64,000 bases of DNA from JARYLZ01 sp964388275. Its GTDB lineage: Bacteria; Bacteroidota; Ignavibacteria; SZUA-365. The stretch is from NCBI GenBank assembly GCA_964388275.1, contig CAYLZD010000021.1, positions 9,696 through 73,695 of the forward strand. The letters are read 5' to 3'. Below the pieces are notes generated by a model, which had not been told where the DNA came from, did no database searches, and saw only the letters and a list, made by a program, of their open reading frames with translations. Below are positions 51,890 to 60,105 of this stretch, in pieces (positions within the stretch are counted from its first letter, which is position 1; each line of letters opens with the position of its first letter). The position numbers and the translations under genes were made by a program.

Positions 51890-52966
51890 TCACTTGCTCC
51901 TCAGCACATTCTCCGCGTTGCCGAGTATCGTATCGAAGAACCCGTGCGCCCTTTTTATCAGCACGTCCCTGTCGAGCGGGTTCGCCGCGCGCCGTATCTC
52001 GAGATACTCTTTCATGTCCACGTCGTGCGTGATGAGCGGCAGATGCGGCCACCCGTCTATGGGTATCGGGAAATCGCTGCCGTGCACAAGGTATTCCGGC
52101 GGGAAAGACCGAAGTATCTCGGGGATGAACGGAATCCTTGTGGACAGCGACAGGGCGGAGGTGTCGGCCCAAAGCTGCACATTGCCGCCCGCATTCGCGC
52201 TTTTCATGAAAGCGGCAAACTCCCGTATTTCGTTCTTGTCGATGAGAGGAAATACCGGCGTGGCGCAGTGTGCGGCTATTACGGTTACACCGTGTTCCAG
52301 AGGCGCGTCGAGCAACCGGAAATTGTCCAGTTCCTTATTACGCAGGCCCTCGGGAAATGTGTATTCCGGCCCCACGTGACAAAGCAGCGGGAGCTTCGCT
52401 TCAGCCAGAGCGTCGTAAAACGCTCTGTGACGGTAATCCCGGAGCTGAATGTGTTGAGTGGATGGAATCAGCTTGAGTAATACCGTCTCATCCCATTCGA
52501 GTACCTTCTCCAGTTCCGCTTGCCAGTCCTGCCTGTTCGGGCTCACCGAGGCGCCCAGAAAGAAACGCTTGTTCCTGACGCGGGCATCACCCTCATTAAT
52601 GAGGCGCTGGTTGAGATCCCGTACCTTCCTGACGAGGTAATCGTTCGTGACCCACAGGTCGGTGCGCTCAGCGTCCAGCGTGCCGTTCCTGGGCGAATAC
52701 ACGGCATCCATGGCCAGCAGCACCAGGCCGTCTATTTCAGTGGATGATGCCAGCATGCGGTAAATATGTTGTCCGTACTCCTGCGTGGAAATGACGCCGT
52801 CCCTGTCGAGATCCGCGCTGTTTCGTTTAAGGTCCTCCTCGAGCATGTTAGCCAGCATGCGGGTAAACCAGTGCTGATTGTCGTCAGGGTAGAAATAGAC
52901 GTCGTCCAGCGCATTGTCCAGGTTTCTTCCGTTGCCGACCATGTGGCAGTGAACGTCGATTTTCAT
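51890..52966 (-). CDS. Amidohydrolase-family metal-dependent hydrolase with EF-hand loop
   Basis: 358 residues. TIM-barrel amidohydrolase_2 motifs are present: HxH at His6/His8 ('KIDVHCHMVG'), 'PLLCHVGPEYTF', 'GVTVIAAHCATPVFPL', and 'PEYLVHGSDFPIP' with the catalytic Asp. Relatives decarboxylate or hydrolyse aromatic or lactone substrates; the substrate here is unknown. Residues 52-63 ('DLDRDGVISTQE') form a textbook EF-hand calcium loop inserted between the first strand and the rest of the barrel. AAAGGAGATAAACC before the ATG is a strong ribosome-binding site. It lies 27 bp after the metallophosphoesterase gene and is probably in the same transcript. Confidence 0.88.
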   Translation of the reverse strand: MKIDVHCHMVGNGRNLDNALDDVYFYPDDNQHWFTRMLANMLEEDLKRNSADLDRDGVISTQEYGQHIYRMLASSTEIDGLVLLAMDAVYSPRNGTLDAERTDLWVTNDYLVRKVRDLNQRLINEGDARVRNKRFFLGASVSPNRQDWQAELEKVLEWDETVLLKLIPSTQHIQLRDYRHRAFYDALAEAKLPLLCHVGPEYTFPEGLRNKELDNFRLLDAPLEHGVTVIAAHCATPVFPLIDKNEIREFAAFMKSANAGGNVQLWADTSALSLSTRIPFIPEILRSFPPEYLVHGSDFPIPIDGWPHLPLITHDVDMKEYLEIRRAANPLDRDVLIKRAHGFFDTILGNAENVLRSK

Positions 52967-52993
52967 GGTTTATCTCCTTTAGATTTAGCCTAT

Positions 52994-54022
52994 TCAGGAG
53001 GAAAGTGCAATTCTGATGAAGAGTTCGCGTAAGGAATCCTCCTCGTATACCGTCCTGGACATCGAAGATCTGTTCCATTTGACCAGCCGTATGCTGCCGC
53101 GATCGATCTCGATGGCGGTCATGCCCGTATCATAGATGCAGCAGCCGCTGTTGAAATAGCAGGGCGAAGAGGCGCCGACAGAGCCGAATCGCGGATCGGG
53201 ACTGCCGCCTGGGAATTCCTTTTTCAAACGTTCATCGAGTTCGCGCTTCCGTTTTCTGACATCATTCAACGCCGCCGTGTAACCGTCAGTACCTGTTACG
53301 CGGTATGAAGCGATGCGGATGGCTTCGTCGAGTTCCCTGCGCAACTGGTCCAGCTTCGATTTGGAGCCGAATATCGCCCGGTGCGTATGGCCCGCGATGA
53401 AGAGCAGTCTCGTCTTCCGCGCCCAGTCGTAGTATTCGCGCTCTCTCCTGTTGCGCTTCTGCGGATCTTCCGAAGCAGGCGCCTTCCAGCCGAATGCCTG
53501 CTGCAGCGGACTCCAGAACCACCGCACAGCCAGGCGGCTGATCCGCCAGAGTTTGTCCGAGAAGAACTCCCCTTGATGTCCGTGCGTGAGAAATATTCCG
53601 CCTTCGGCCGCTTTGAGCAACAGCGCTTCGTCTATCAACGGAGGCGGGTCGCGATGCGGAAGGAATTTGCGTACGTATCGGCTGTTTCTCCAAAAGATGT
53701 CGTGATTTCCGTAAACTCTGCGCAGCTTGCCGGCCGCCGCGAATTTGCCGTATATGGCCTGGACGTCGCCGTAATTATTTGTTATGACATCGAAGTCGGT
53801 TTCCCACAACTCCTCGCCGTCGCCGAGTATTATCAGCTTGTATCCCTGTTCATAATACCAGTTCAGTGCTTTTTTATAAATTTCCCTGTTGTCTAAAAAA
53901 TCATCCGAACCTCGTCTGCCGTTGCCGAGATGCTGATCGCTGACCACGATGTATTTATCCATTTCCACGTCGAAATCGACTACCCGGGCGTGCTTCATCG
54001 CTTTTTCGAGATATTTGCTCAT
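52994..54022 (-). CDS. Calcineurin-like metallophosphoesterase
   Basis: 342 residues, cytosolic. The dinuclear metal-site motifs occur in order: 'YIVVSDQHLGNG' (DxH), 'IILGDGEELWE' (GD..E), 'RVYGNHDIFW' (GNHD/E), 'FLTHGHQGE' (GH) and 'LFIAGHTHRAIF' (GHxH). The layout resembles the UDP-2,3-diacylglucosamine hydrolase/YfcE-like group of phosphoesterases rather than protein phosphatases. The C-terminus includes 'YFNSGCCIYDTGMTAIEIDRG' (in part). AGAGGATGAA precedes the ATG. Substrate unknown; the neighbourhood suggests a role with the other hydrolases of this block. Confidence 0.9.
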   Translation of the reverse strand: MSKYLEKAMKHARVVDFDVEMDKYIVVSDQHLGNGRRGSDDFLDNREIYKKALNWYYEQGYKLIILGDGEELWETDFDVITNNYGDVQAIYGKFAAAGKLRRVYGNHDIFWRNSRYVRKFLPHRDPPPLIDEALLLKAAEGGIFLTHGHQGEFFSDKLWRISRLAVRWFWSPLQQAFGWKAPASEDPQKRNRREREYYDWARKTRLLFIAGHTHRAIFGSKSKLDQLRRELDEAIRIASYRVTGTDGYTAALNDVRKRKRELDERLKKEFPGGSPDPRFGSVGASSPCYFNSGCCIYDTGMTAIEIDRGSIRLVKWNRSSMSRTVYEEDSLRELFIRIALSS

Positions 54023-54070
54023 TTCATCCTCTCATTTTTACAGGTTCATTATCTTATGGTAAATGCAGGA

Positions 54071-54499
54071 TCAGTCCGATATATCCTGCTCAGGACCGCC
54101 GGGTTCGCAGGGCGTGTGCTCGAGAAAATACCTCAGGTTGTTCCTGTACAGAGCGCCGTCTACTATGCCGTGAGTGCAATTGTAATCGAACAACAGAAGT
54201 TTATCCCCGTCATAAACGAGTAGCAGATAATATCCGTCCAAGGGTGTAAGAACGAGCCTGTAGTCTTTCAGCAATGCGTGTTCAGAGAAGCGTTCGCTGT
54301 GGAGCAACAGAGCCATAAGGGAGTCCGCTGTGAAATCCCGCGGTATTCCCGACGGGTAATTGCCGTATACGGCCAGTTCCACATTTCGCACGGCGCTCTC
54401 AATAGGGCCGTATTCCTTCCGGAGCTTCTCGGTTGTGCAGCAACCCGCCAGGCAAAACACGGCGTAAGTTATGGCAAGACAGGAAAACACTCGTTTCAT
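54071..54499 (-). CDS. Small lipoprotein, unknown function
   Basis: 142 residues. The signal 'KRVFSCLAITYAVFCLAGCC' ends in a lipobox (LAGC), so the protein should be lipid-anchored in the envelope. The mature part has no family I recognise; it includes 'NVELAVYGNYPSGIPRDFTA', 'DGYYLLLVYDGDKLLLFDYN' and a Cys near each end. It lies 48 bp upstream of the metallophosphoesterase gene and 121 bp downstream of the phospholipase-like gene, in the same direction. It may be a membrane partner for one of them; this is inference from context. Confidence 0.75.
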   Translation of the reverse strand: MKRVFSCLAITYAVFCLAGCCTTEKLRKEYGPIESAVRNVELAVYGNYPSGIPRDFTADSLMALLLHSERFSEHALLKDYRLVLTPLDGYYLLLVYDGDKLLLFDYNCTHGIVDGALYRNNLRYFLEHTPCEPGGPEQDISD

Positions 54500-54620
54500 G
54501 CAATCAGCTCCAGTACGTCAATTCATTGCTGCCGTCAATCGTGATCCCTGTATCCAGATCCCAGTTCTTGGCGATTTGAGGTTGGCTGAGATTGCCTTCC
54601 AGGTCGTCGTATAGCGCTTT

Positions 54621-55442
54621 CTAGGCCGCGGCCAGATTATCCACGGCATAACCGAAGACGTCCACGCGAAACGATCCCTTGGCGCCTCCGGGCAGCTTCA
54701 CTTTGCTGTAGTATTTCGCGCATTCCGCCTTGTGGTTGCTTCGCAATTCCCGCGCGGGCATGTAGACAACGGCCTCGGGCCGCTCCACTATTCCTGAATG
54801 CCGGAATGCGGCAACAAGGAAGCCGTCGTCGTCGGACAGGTCGAACATCCTTCTGAAATACTCGAACCATTGCGTGGGTTCGGGGCGCGGTTTTCCGGGG
54901 TATGCCGCGATAAGCAGCTGCTTCCAGAATGCCATGATGCCGTCGAAGAACGACGAGGCGGCGCAGTTGTCGAAACGGTCGCTGTACTCGGCGTAAGTTA
55001 TGTCCTGTCCGTCGGTAAGCTCGTGGAAAAGCAGAGAGTCCTGCAGCTTCTCGCATTCGCGGTGCGGAACGCGGTTTGCTTCTATCCTGTAAGGCCCTAC
55101 AATATTTTCGATTACCGGATGAATAGTCACGTCGACTATTATATGTGAGAGATATCCCATCAGCCAGGCGAGTTTCGCCCGGTCATTGCGATCATTAGCC
55201 CGCCAGCCGGGCTTTATCGCCCGCCTCCCCTGTTCAATTACGAGGTTCGTGTTCTCATAATGCAGTGCGTTCGCCCAGTCGGATTGTCCGCCCAACAGCA
55301 TTGCGTAAGGCAGATCTGGGCATGCCGCGCCCAGAAACATCCAGTCGGCGTGCGCGCTGAGCAATTGCCTCAACTGCCGGGGGATATTTCCGCTGAACAG
55401 GGCTTCCTGGCATGCCATGAAATGCGTGATTATTCCCGCCAT
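54621..55442 (-). CDS. Zinc-dependent phospholipase C-like (S1/P1 fold) protein
   Basis: 273 residues without a signal peptide. It matches the zinc-dependent PLC family (PF00882-like): 'GIITHFMACQEALF', 'FLGAACPDLPYAMLLGGQSD' , 'LAWLMGYLSHIIVDVTIHPVIENI' (in part: 'GYLSHIIVDVTIHP') and 'DSLLFHELTDGQD'. The repeated His/Asp positions are those that bind three zincs in bacterial phospholipase C. Related proteins also occur as the N-terminal part of GPI-specific phospholipase D. It may cleave phospholipid head groups. CGGAGACGG precedes the ATG. It lies 40 bp downstream of the 580-residue partner of the caspase. Confidence 0.82.
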   Translation of the reverse strand: MAGIITHFMACQEALFSGNIPRQLRQLLSAHADWMFLGAACPDLPYAMLLGGQSDWANALHYENTNLVIEQGRRAIKPGWRANDRNDRAKLAWLMGYLSHIIVDVTIHPVIENIVGPYRIEANRVPHRECEKLQDSLLFHELTDGQDITYAEYSDRFDNCAASSFFDGIMAFWKQLLIAAYPGKPRPEPTQWFEYFRRMFDLSDDDGFLVAAFRHSGIVERPEAVVYMPARELRSNHKAECAKYYSKVKLPGGAKGSFRVDVFGYAVDNLAAA

Positions 55443-55482
55443 ATGCCGTCTCCGGAATGCATTGGTAAGTTCGACGTTCTAT

Positions 55483-57225
55483 TTAAAGCTTGTCCGCAAC
55501 GGCGCCCATTTTGAACAGCGCTGATTTCAGGTTTCGTGTGATGGTGGAATAGGGTAAGCCAAGTTCGTCCGCCAGCTTCATCAGTTCACTGCCTATTTCT
55601 TCCGGAAGTTCCGCGCCGAACGAAAAATCGGGCGGTATCGGCGCCGGCCGGGCAGGAATGTGTTTTTGTTCTTTCATGGCGTGCCGGCCCGCGGCGGACG
55701 GTTTACCTTTTACTTTACGGGTCAGCATCTCGAGATATTCTATCCACTGCATATATCCTTGAAGACCGTGTATGGCGCGTTCTTCAAACGGCGTAAGCTC
55801 CGCTTTCTCGAGAATGCTAGATGATAGTTCGCTCGCTACGAGCATTCTCCATGCTTGTTTCAGGAGGCGTGCCATGTCCGGTCTTCGCTCCCCTGGGGTG
55901 ATCTCGTGTTCGGGACTTTCCCATATCATCCAGGGACCGCCTCCGTACAGCCGGTCCGCCACCAGCGAGGGCAACTCGTCCGGACCGGCATTTTTATAGC
56001 CGAAATCATTGCGCAGCAACAACGACCAACTGTCGCGAAGCATCGGTATAGCCGGGGACGCGGCTATGCGCGGTTCCGGCTTGCGCCCGGTGAATTTTGC
56101 AATGCCCGTCTCGAGCGCGTAAACATCCGGATGATCGCCCAGCATACCGGTCAGGTTATCGGTAACCTCTCTCAATAGTTCAACCACGCGGTCACGGGTT
56201 AGAGGTCCGAATATGCCGTCCGAAGTTGTGCCGAGGAAACGCTGTAAAGCAGCCAGCGCCTTTTTGTCCTCGTCGTTGTACCGGATGCGGTTCCGCGGTG
56301 TTTCAGCGGTGTCTAAAAGCTGTATGAGCATATTCGCGGCAAGCAGACCCAGCATAGGATTGTTGAATTTCCCGTACAGCATCTCCCGCAAATCATCAAT
56401 TGAAACAGGGAAACGGCCGCTGGAACGTCCCTTTTTCACAAGTTCCGTAAGCCGCAAGGATGGCGCTTGCGGATCGAATCCTTCGTACGGCTTTGCGAGA
56501 AAAACGGCGCCATTGTCGAAATCGATCAAGCCGGGCGGGGATTCTGCTTCCGCCACCGCTTCGCTATGCAGTAGAGAACCGCCCCAGGATCTGACGAGGA
56601 AAACCTGCGTCTGCCAATCGCGTGAAAGAATAACCGACTGCTCCAAAAACGCGCTTGGCCGTTTCGACTTCAACCGATAGAATCCCGGATCAAGTTCGAG
56701 ATTGCAGGCGAACCACGATGCAGTATCCTTGTCGTCGACGAGTACCCCTACACTCTCGGTCAAGCAGAGTATTTGATTGCCTTGCGCATCGGCAAGAATC
56801 AGACCTTCGGCGGGATTTCCCATGGGAGTCTTGTCAACGTCCCTGACGAACAAGAACAGCATGCTTCCGCCTCCATGGTGTACCTCAACAGGTTGATGCC
56901 TGCTGATGTCCGTGGCGGAATTCTGATGATACTCGTGAGAGGTCGTGGTCTGTTCGATAGGCGCGGCCGAAGTAAATCCGAGCGAATTGTTAGGAGGATA
57001 CACCTGCACGTCCTTTCCCTCGCCGAGCAGGTCCGCGTCCACCTCTACAATAGCATCGCCTCTTTTGAACTTGACGGAATAGAGACCTGGAGGCAATTGA
57101 ACATCCAGATTGTTAAGCGCGGAAGCGCGTTTTCTGAAAGCGCCGTCTATCACGAATATTTCGGTGCCGTTTTCCGCGTACGCCGTAAGGCGTACCGTGA
57201 CCGGGGATTTATCGGAAGTCGACAT
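55483..57225 (-). CDS. 580-aa multidomain protein of unknown function coupled to the caspase gene
   Basis: The ATG at 57225 lies 17 bp inside the caspase gene and has a perfect GGAGGTGA. Two PEGA-like beta domains start the protein (~10-80 'NLDVQLPPGLYSVKFKRGD'; ~120-230 'CNLELDPGFYRLKSKRPS'). A helical region follows, then a short peptidoglycan-binding-like segment (~330-360: 'ALAALQRFLGTTSDGIFGPL'). A long helical part and a C-terminal module (~535-580) with 'EIGSELMKLADELGLPYSTI' end it; that module is HTH-like. No signal peptide or catalytic motif. The PEGA-like domains match the C-terminal tail of the caspase protein, suggesting the two proteins interact or see the same ligand. It is the least recognisable gene of the block. 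Confidence 0.75.
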   Translation of the reverse strand: MSTSDKSPVTVRLTAYAENGTEIFVIDGAFRKRASALNNLDVQLPPGLYSVKFKRGDAIVEVDADLLGEGKDVQVYPPNNSLGFTSAAPIEQTTTSHEYHQNSATDISRHQPVEVHHGGGSMLFLFVRDVDKTPMGNPAEGLILADAQGNQILCLTESVGVLVDDKDTASWFACNLELDPGFYRLKSKRPSAFLEQSVILSRDWQTQVFLVRSWGGSLLHSEAVAEAESPPGLIDFDNGAVFLAKPYEGFDPQAPSLRLTELVKKGRSSGRFPVSIDDLREMLYGKFNNPMLGLLAANMLIQLLDTAETPRNRIRYNDEDKKALAALQRFLGTTSDGIFGPLTRDRVVELLREVTDNLTGMLGDHPDVYALETGIAKFTGRKPEPRIAASPAIPMLRDSWSLLLRNDFGYKNAGPDELPSLVADRLYGGGPWMIWESPEHEITPGERRPDMARLLKQAWRMLVASELSSSILEKAELTPFEERAIHGLQGYMQWIEYLEMLTRKVKGKPSAAGRHAMKEQKHIPARPAPIPPDFSFGAELPEEIGSELMKLADELGLPYSTITRNLKSALFKMGAVADKL

Positions 57226-58222
57226 ATATCACCTCCCCGGGAGCGCCTATCACGCGCACGCGTTCATGCAACTGCGTTCCCTGGATTTCCATGCGGTATT
57301 TGCCGGGTTTCAGTTGTATCCTGATTTTGCCATCCGCAGGAATGGGGTGCGAAGGCTGTTCGTTCAACTCCCAATCGATTATGCGAAGCGGCCCGGTCGA
57401 TCCGGGCGGACAGCCGATCTCCACGGCAAGTGTTTCCGGGCTGGCACCGCTTCTGAAGACCACCTCTCCGGCGCTGTCGACCCTTATTTCAGGTTCCTGC
57501 GCCACGTCCTTTGCCAACGTCCTCATGTAATTCAGAATGTATTCCTTCACGGCGCTTCCGTTTACTTCGCCGTTTTCGTCGGGATTGGCCTGCTCGAGCG
57601 CCGCGAGCAGAGCATGAGTAAAAAGGCCGCGCACTTCCCCGTCCGGCGGCAGCGGCTTTTCCCTCGCTTTTCTGTATGCCTGCGTGGCGAAGGCCTCGAA
57701 GCGTTTAACGGCGCCCGCCGAAGGCGATTCTTCCGGCGGCCAGGGAAGCGGCTGAGGCGGTATGGCCGTGTACTGGTCCCGGCAGCAGTCCATGATCAGC
57801 ACTATCTCGTCGAATTTCGCCGAAGCATGGAACCAGCGCGCGAATTCCATGCCGGGAACGGCGGGGTAGGAGCGCCCGCCGGCATTTGCCATCAGCAGAG
57901 CCGCCTCATCCACGTTCGGGGCATATCCGTGCCCGGCAAGATACAGATAAAGGCGCCGGCCGACTTTCCCGCGGTCATTTACATTGTCGAGTATCGCATC
58001 CAGAGCATTGATGATCTGATCGCGAATCGGCGTGGCATCCCTTCTCTCGAGTGTTCCAACGGCCGGGGGACTCGCAAGCAGATGAATATGGACGGCGGGC
58101 ACTTCGCCTTTCGACAGCAACCACTGTTCGAAGGCTTTCGCGTCGTTTACAGGTCCTGCCAGGTCCCCTATTCCGGGGTAGCGGCTTATGCCGACAAGCA
58201 ATGCGTAATCTTCGGCGGCCAT
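57209..58222 (-). CDS. Caspase-family (C14) protease with C-terminal PEGA-like domain
   Basis: 337 residues from the ATG at 58222. Residues 1-230 are a caspase/metacaspase p20 domain: 'EDYALLVGISRYPGIGDLAG' , 'PVNDAKAFEQWL', then catalytic His98 in 'LYLYLAGHGYAP' and the Cys dyad partner in 'VLIMDCCRDQ' (DCC at 145-147, Cys147 by analogy with DxC of metacaspases). The C-terminal ~85 residues form a PEGA-like beta domain ('RIQLKPGKYRMEIQGTQL'). Bacterial caspase-like proteases often act in regulated death or as effectors cleaving neighbouring proteins. It is 1 bp from the alpha/beta hydrolase gene and overlaps the 580-aa gene by 17 bp, so the three should be made together. Confidence 0.88.
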   Translation of the reverse strand: MAAEDYALLVGISRYPGIGDLAGPVNDAKAFEQWLLSKGEVPAVHIHLLASPPAVGTLERRDATPIRDQIINALDAILDNVNDRGKVGRRLYLYLAGHGYAPNVDEAALLMANAGGRSYPAVPGMEFARWFHASAKFDEIVLIMDCCRDQYTAIPPQPLPWPPEESPSAGAVKRFEAFATQAYRKAREKPLPPDGEVRGLFTHALLAALEQANPDENGEVNGSAVKEYILNYMRTLAKDVAQEPEIRVDSAGEVVFRSGASPETLAVEIGCPPGSTGPLRIIDWELNEQPSHPIPADGKIRIQLKPGKYRMEIQGTQLHERVRVIGAPGEVIYVDFR

Positions 58223-58223
58223 T

Positions 58224-59723
58224 TCAGAATCCCTTTCCGCAGATGTGCCGCACGCTCTCCAGAGTGGCGGTGTCATTGTCGAAATCGCCGTGCTTCCGCG
58301 AGCCGCTTGCAAGGCCCGGCCCGTCGTTTTTTTCGGACCATACAACACTGTTTGTGCGTTTATCGACGAACCTTATACACTCGTCTATCGAAGCATGTCT
58401 GCCCGGTTCGAAAGGCGCATTTTGGGAGAAATATCGCTGCATGCCAACTATCGGCTTGTCGGGCTCGTCTTCGAGAATACCTGAGACAAGGTAGAGAAGC
58501 GACCTCGGATAGGCGATTCCGAGCAATTTGTCGGCCTTCTCGATATCGTCCTGCATTCCGAAACTTCGAAAACCGTTTATACGGCCTGAGTTCTCGCTCA
58601 ATGTTCCGGCGAACTGTTCGAAAGTGACGGCCGGCGCCAGGAATACCACATCGAATTTGATTTCAGGTGTCAGGCCCATTGAATCCGCAGCCTTGAGCAG
58701 GTTACAAATGAATATGGCGCCCGTGCTGTGTCCGATCAGGATCACGCGCGGTTTGTATCCATCCATCCATGCGGAATCGAGCCGCCGGAGGAATCCGGCG
58801 CCTCCGCGCCGCTTTCCGCTATTGCCCTGCGAGGCATAGTCGAAAGCGTCGGCCGTGTCTTTCTTCATCATTTTCCATACGAATCCTCCCGCATTGGCAG
58901 CATATAACTCCCTCAGTATTTCCTCCACAATCGTCGGGAAAAAACCGTGGTCGCGGCGCTGTGCGAAGCGTCCAATCACATTAACGAGTATGGACAGGGC
59001 CCCTTTTACGAGACGCGCAGTGGAGAAAAGGCCGCGCGAAGCTTCGTGCTCCGAACTTGCGCGGATCTCGTCTATCACGGACGGCGAAATCAACGAGGCA
59101 ACGGCGGTTTCCACACGAGCCCCGCGATCGAGTTCCCTGCCTTCCGGCAAAATATTCGCGGCCAGAGCCCGGGCTGCCCCGATAAACTTTACGTCCGCCT
59201 CCAGCCGTTCGCCGAATTGCCGGAGCTGCGTCTCACTCAGCACCGCATCCCGGGCGACAGCTCCGGCGTCCACTCCGGCAAAAGGCAATCCGCCTCTTTG
59301 CAGGAGATCGAGGTGAGACCATACCTCGTCGTCTTGAGGCAATTCGAGACGAGTGCCGCGCCCTCCGGCGTCCTCCCGCAGCTTGGCGAGCGCAAACTGC
59401 GACACGTGCTTAAGCAACGACTTGAATATGACTTCAGCGGCAATTTCACCTAGGTTGTTTTTAATGGTTTCCAGCGGATGGGATTCCCATACGAAGAACA
59501 CCGGATAAGCCGGCGGCATATAGCACCCGCCCAGCATCCTCTCGCCGATCTCCAGGCCGGATTTCCGCGACACCAGACCTCCATGGAAGTGAAGCGCCAG
59601 CGTGCCGCCGTACTGATGATCGCGCATATTGCGGAAAAGATCGTCGAGATCCCGCTCTGAATAATCGACGCCGTTCAGGAGACCGTTTTCCAGGTGAACG
59701 TAATGATTTTTGGACAGAGGCAT
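58224..59723 (-). CDS. Alpha/beta hydrolase, first gene of the caspase operon
   Basis: 499 residues from the ATG at 59723 (AGGAG 8 nt upstream). The N-terminus has 'YGGTLALHFHGGLVSRKSGL', with an HGG oxyanion-type motif, and 'PVFFVWESHPLETI'. The nucleophile elbow is 'VILIGHSTGAIFICNLL' (GHSTG serine). A ~200-residue helical insertion lies between them, forming a large lid. Such proteins are esterases, lipases or peptidases; the substrate is unknown. No signal peptide, so it probably acts in the cytosol. It heads the minus-strand hydrolase block. If the caspase cleaves a neighbouring protein, the long lid of this one is a plausible target (inference). Confidence 0.83.
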   Translation of the reverse strand: MPLSKNHYVHLENGLLNGVDYSERDLDDLFRNMRDHQYGGTLALHFHGGLVSRKSGLEIGERMLGGCYMPPAYPVFFVWESHPLETIKNNLGEIAAEVIFKSLLKHVSQFALAKLREDAGGRGTRLELPQDDEVWSHLDLLQRGGLPFAGVDAGAVARDAVLSETQLRQFGERLEADVKFIGAARALAANILPEGRELDRGARVETAVASLISPSVIDEIRASSEHEASRGLFSTARLVKGALSILVNVIGRFAQRRDHGFFPTIVEEILRELYAANAGGFVWKMMKKDTADAFDYASQGNSGKRRGGAGFLRRLDSAWMDGYKPRVILIGHSTGAIFICNLLKAADSMGLTPEIKFDVVFLAPAVTFEQFAGTLSENSGRINGFRSFGMQDDIEKADKLLGIAYPRSLLYLVSGILEDEPDKPIVGMQRYFSQNAPFEPGRHASIDECIRFVDKRTNSVVWSEKNDGPGLASGSRKHGDFDNDTATLESVRHICGKGF

Positions 59724-60105
59724 CGCGTTATCTCCTACGGAAGAATTGCGCACGACCTCGCCGGCGAGAAATCAGAGAAATGCTTCGCACGCCGGATCGC
59801 GGCCGGCGGAAGTGCTTTTCTGAAGCGATAATGCGCGAATATAGAAGCGGGATGAGAGATAAGCAAGCTCATCGCGGGTTAGGCGAAGAAGAAAACAGGC
59901 AGGTCGCCATATTAAACCGCCAGGACGCCAAGGATTATTATGACCGCTTCGCGGGGAAGGAGCGAACGGAGCGCCGGCGCAACGGTGTATCGGTGAACGG
60001 AGAATTGAACAGACCAGAACGGAAAGTCCCTAAGGGGCGGCATTCACCAACCCCATTGGTTCTGCATTTCTGTTACCCGGAGACCTCTGGCGCCAGGGTC
60101 CGGCT
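59724..60105. other. Intergenic region with a copy of the CGCCAAG repeat; likely promoter of the hydrolase block
   Basis: 59914-59936 carries AACCGCCAGGACGCCAAGGA, related to the repeat at 46441-46490. A plus-strand frame of 125 codons crosses it, but the frame has no ribosome-binding site, its product is Arg-rich and low in complexity, and it spans the repeat, so I do not call it a gene. The promoter for the minus-strand block should lie near 59730-59900, but no boxes are clear. Confidence 0.5.

Noticed and set aside
57110..58627. 505-codon plus-strand frame opposite the caspase operon
   Set aside because: The minus strand encodes a caspase with intact catalytic residues and strong ribosome-binding sites; the plus-strand product has no recognisable motif.
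50419..59723. Prophage or tailocin lysis module
   Set aside because: The NlpC-like hydrolase could suggest it, but there is no holin, tail, capsid, terminase or integrase gene in the window.
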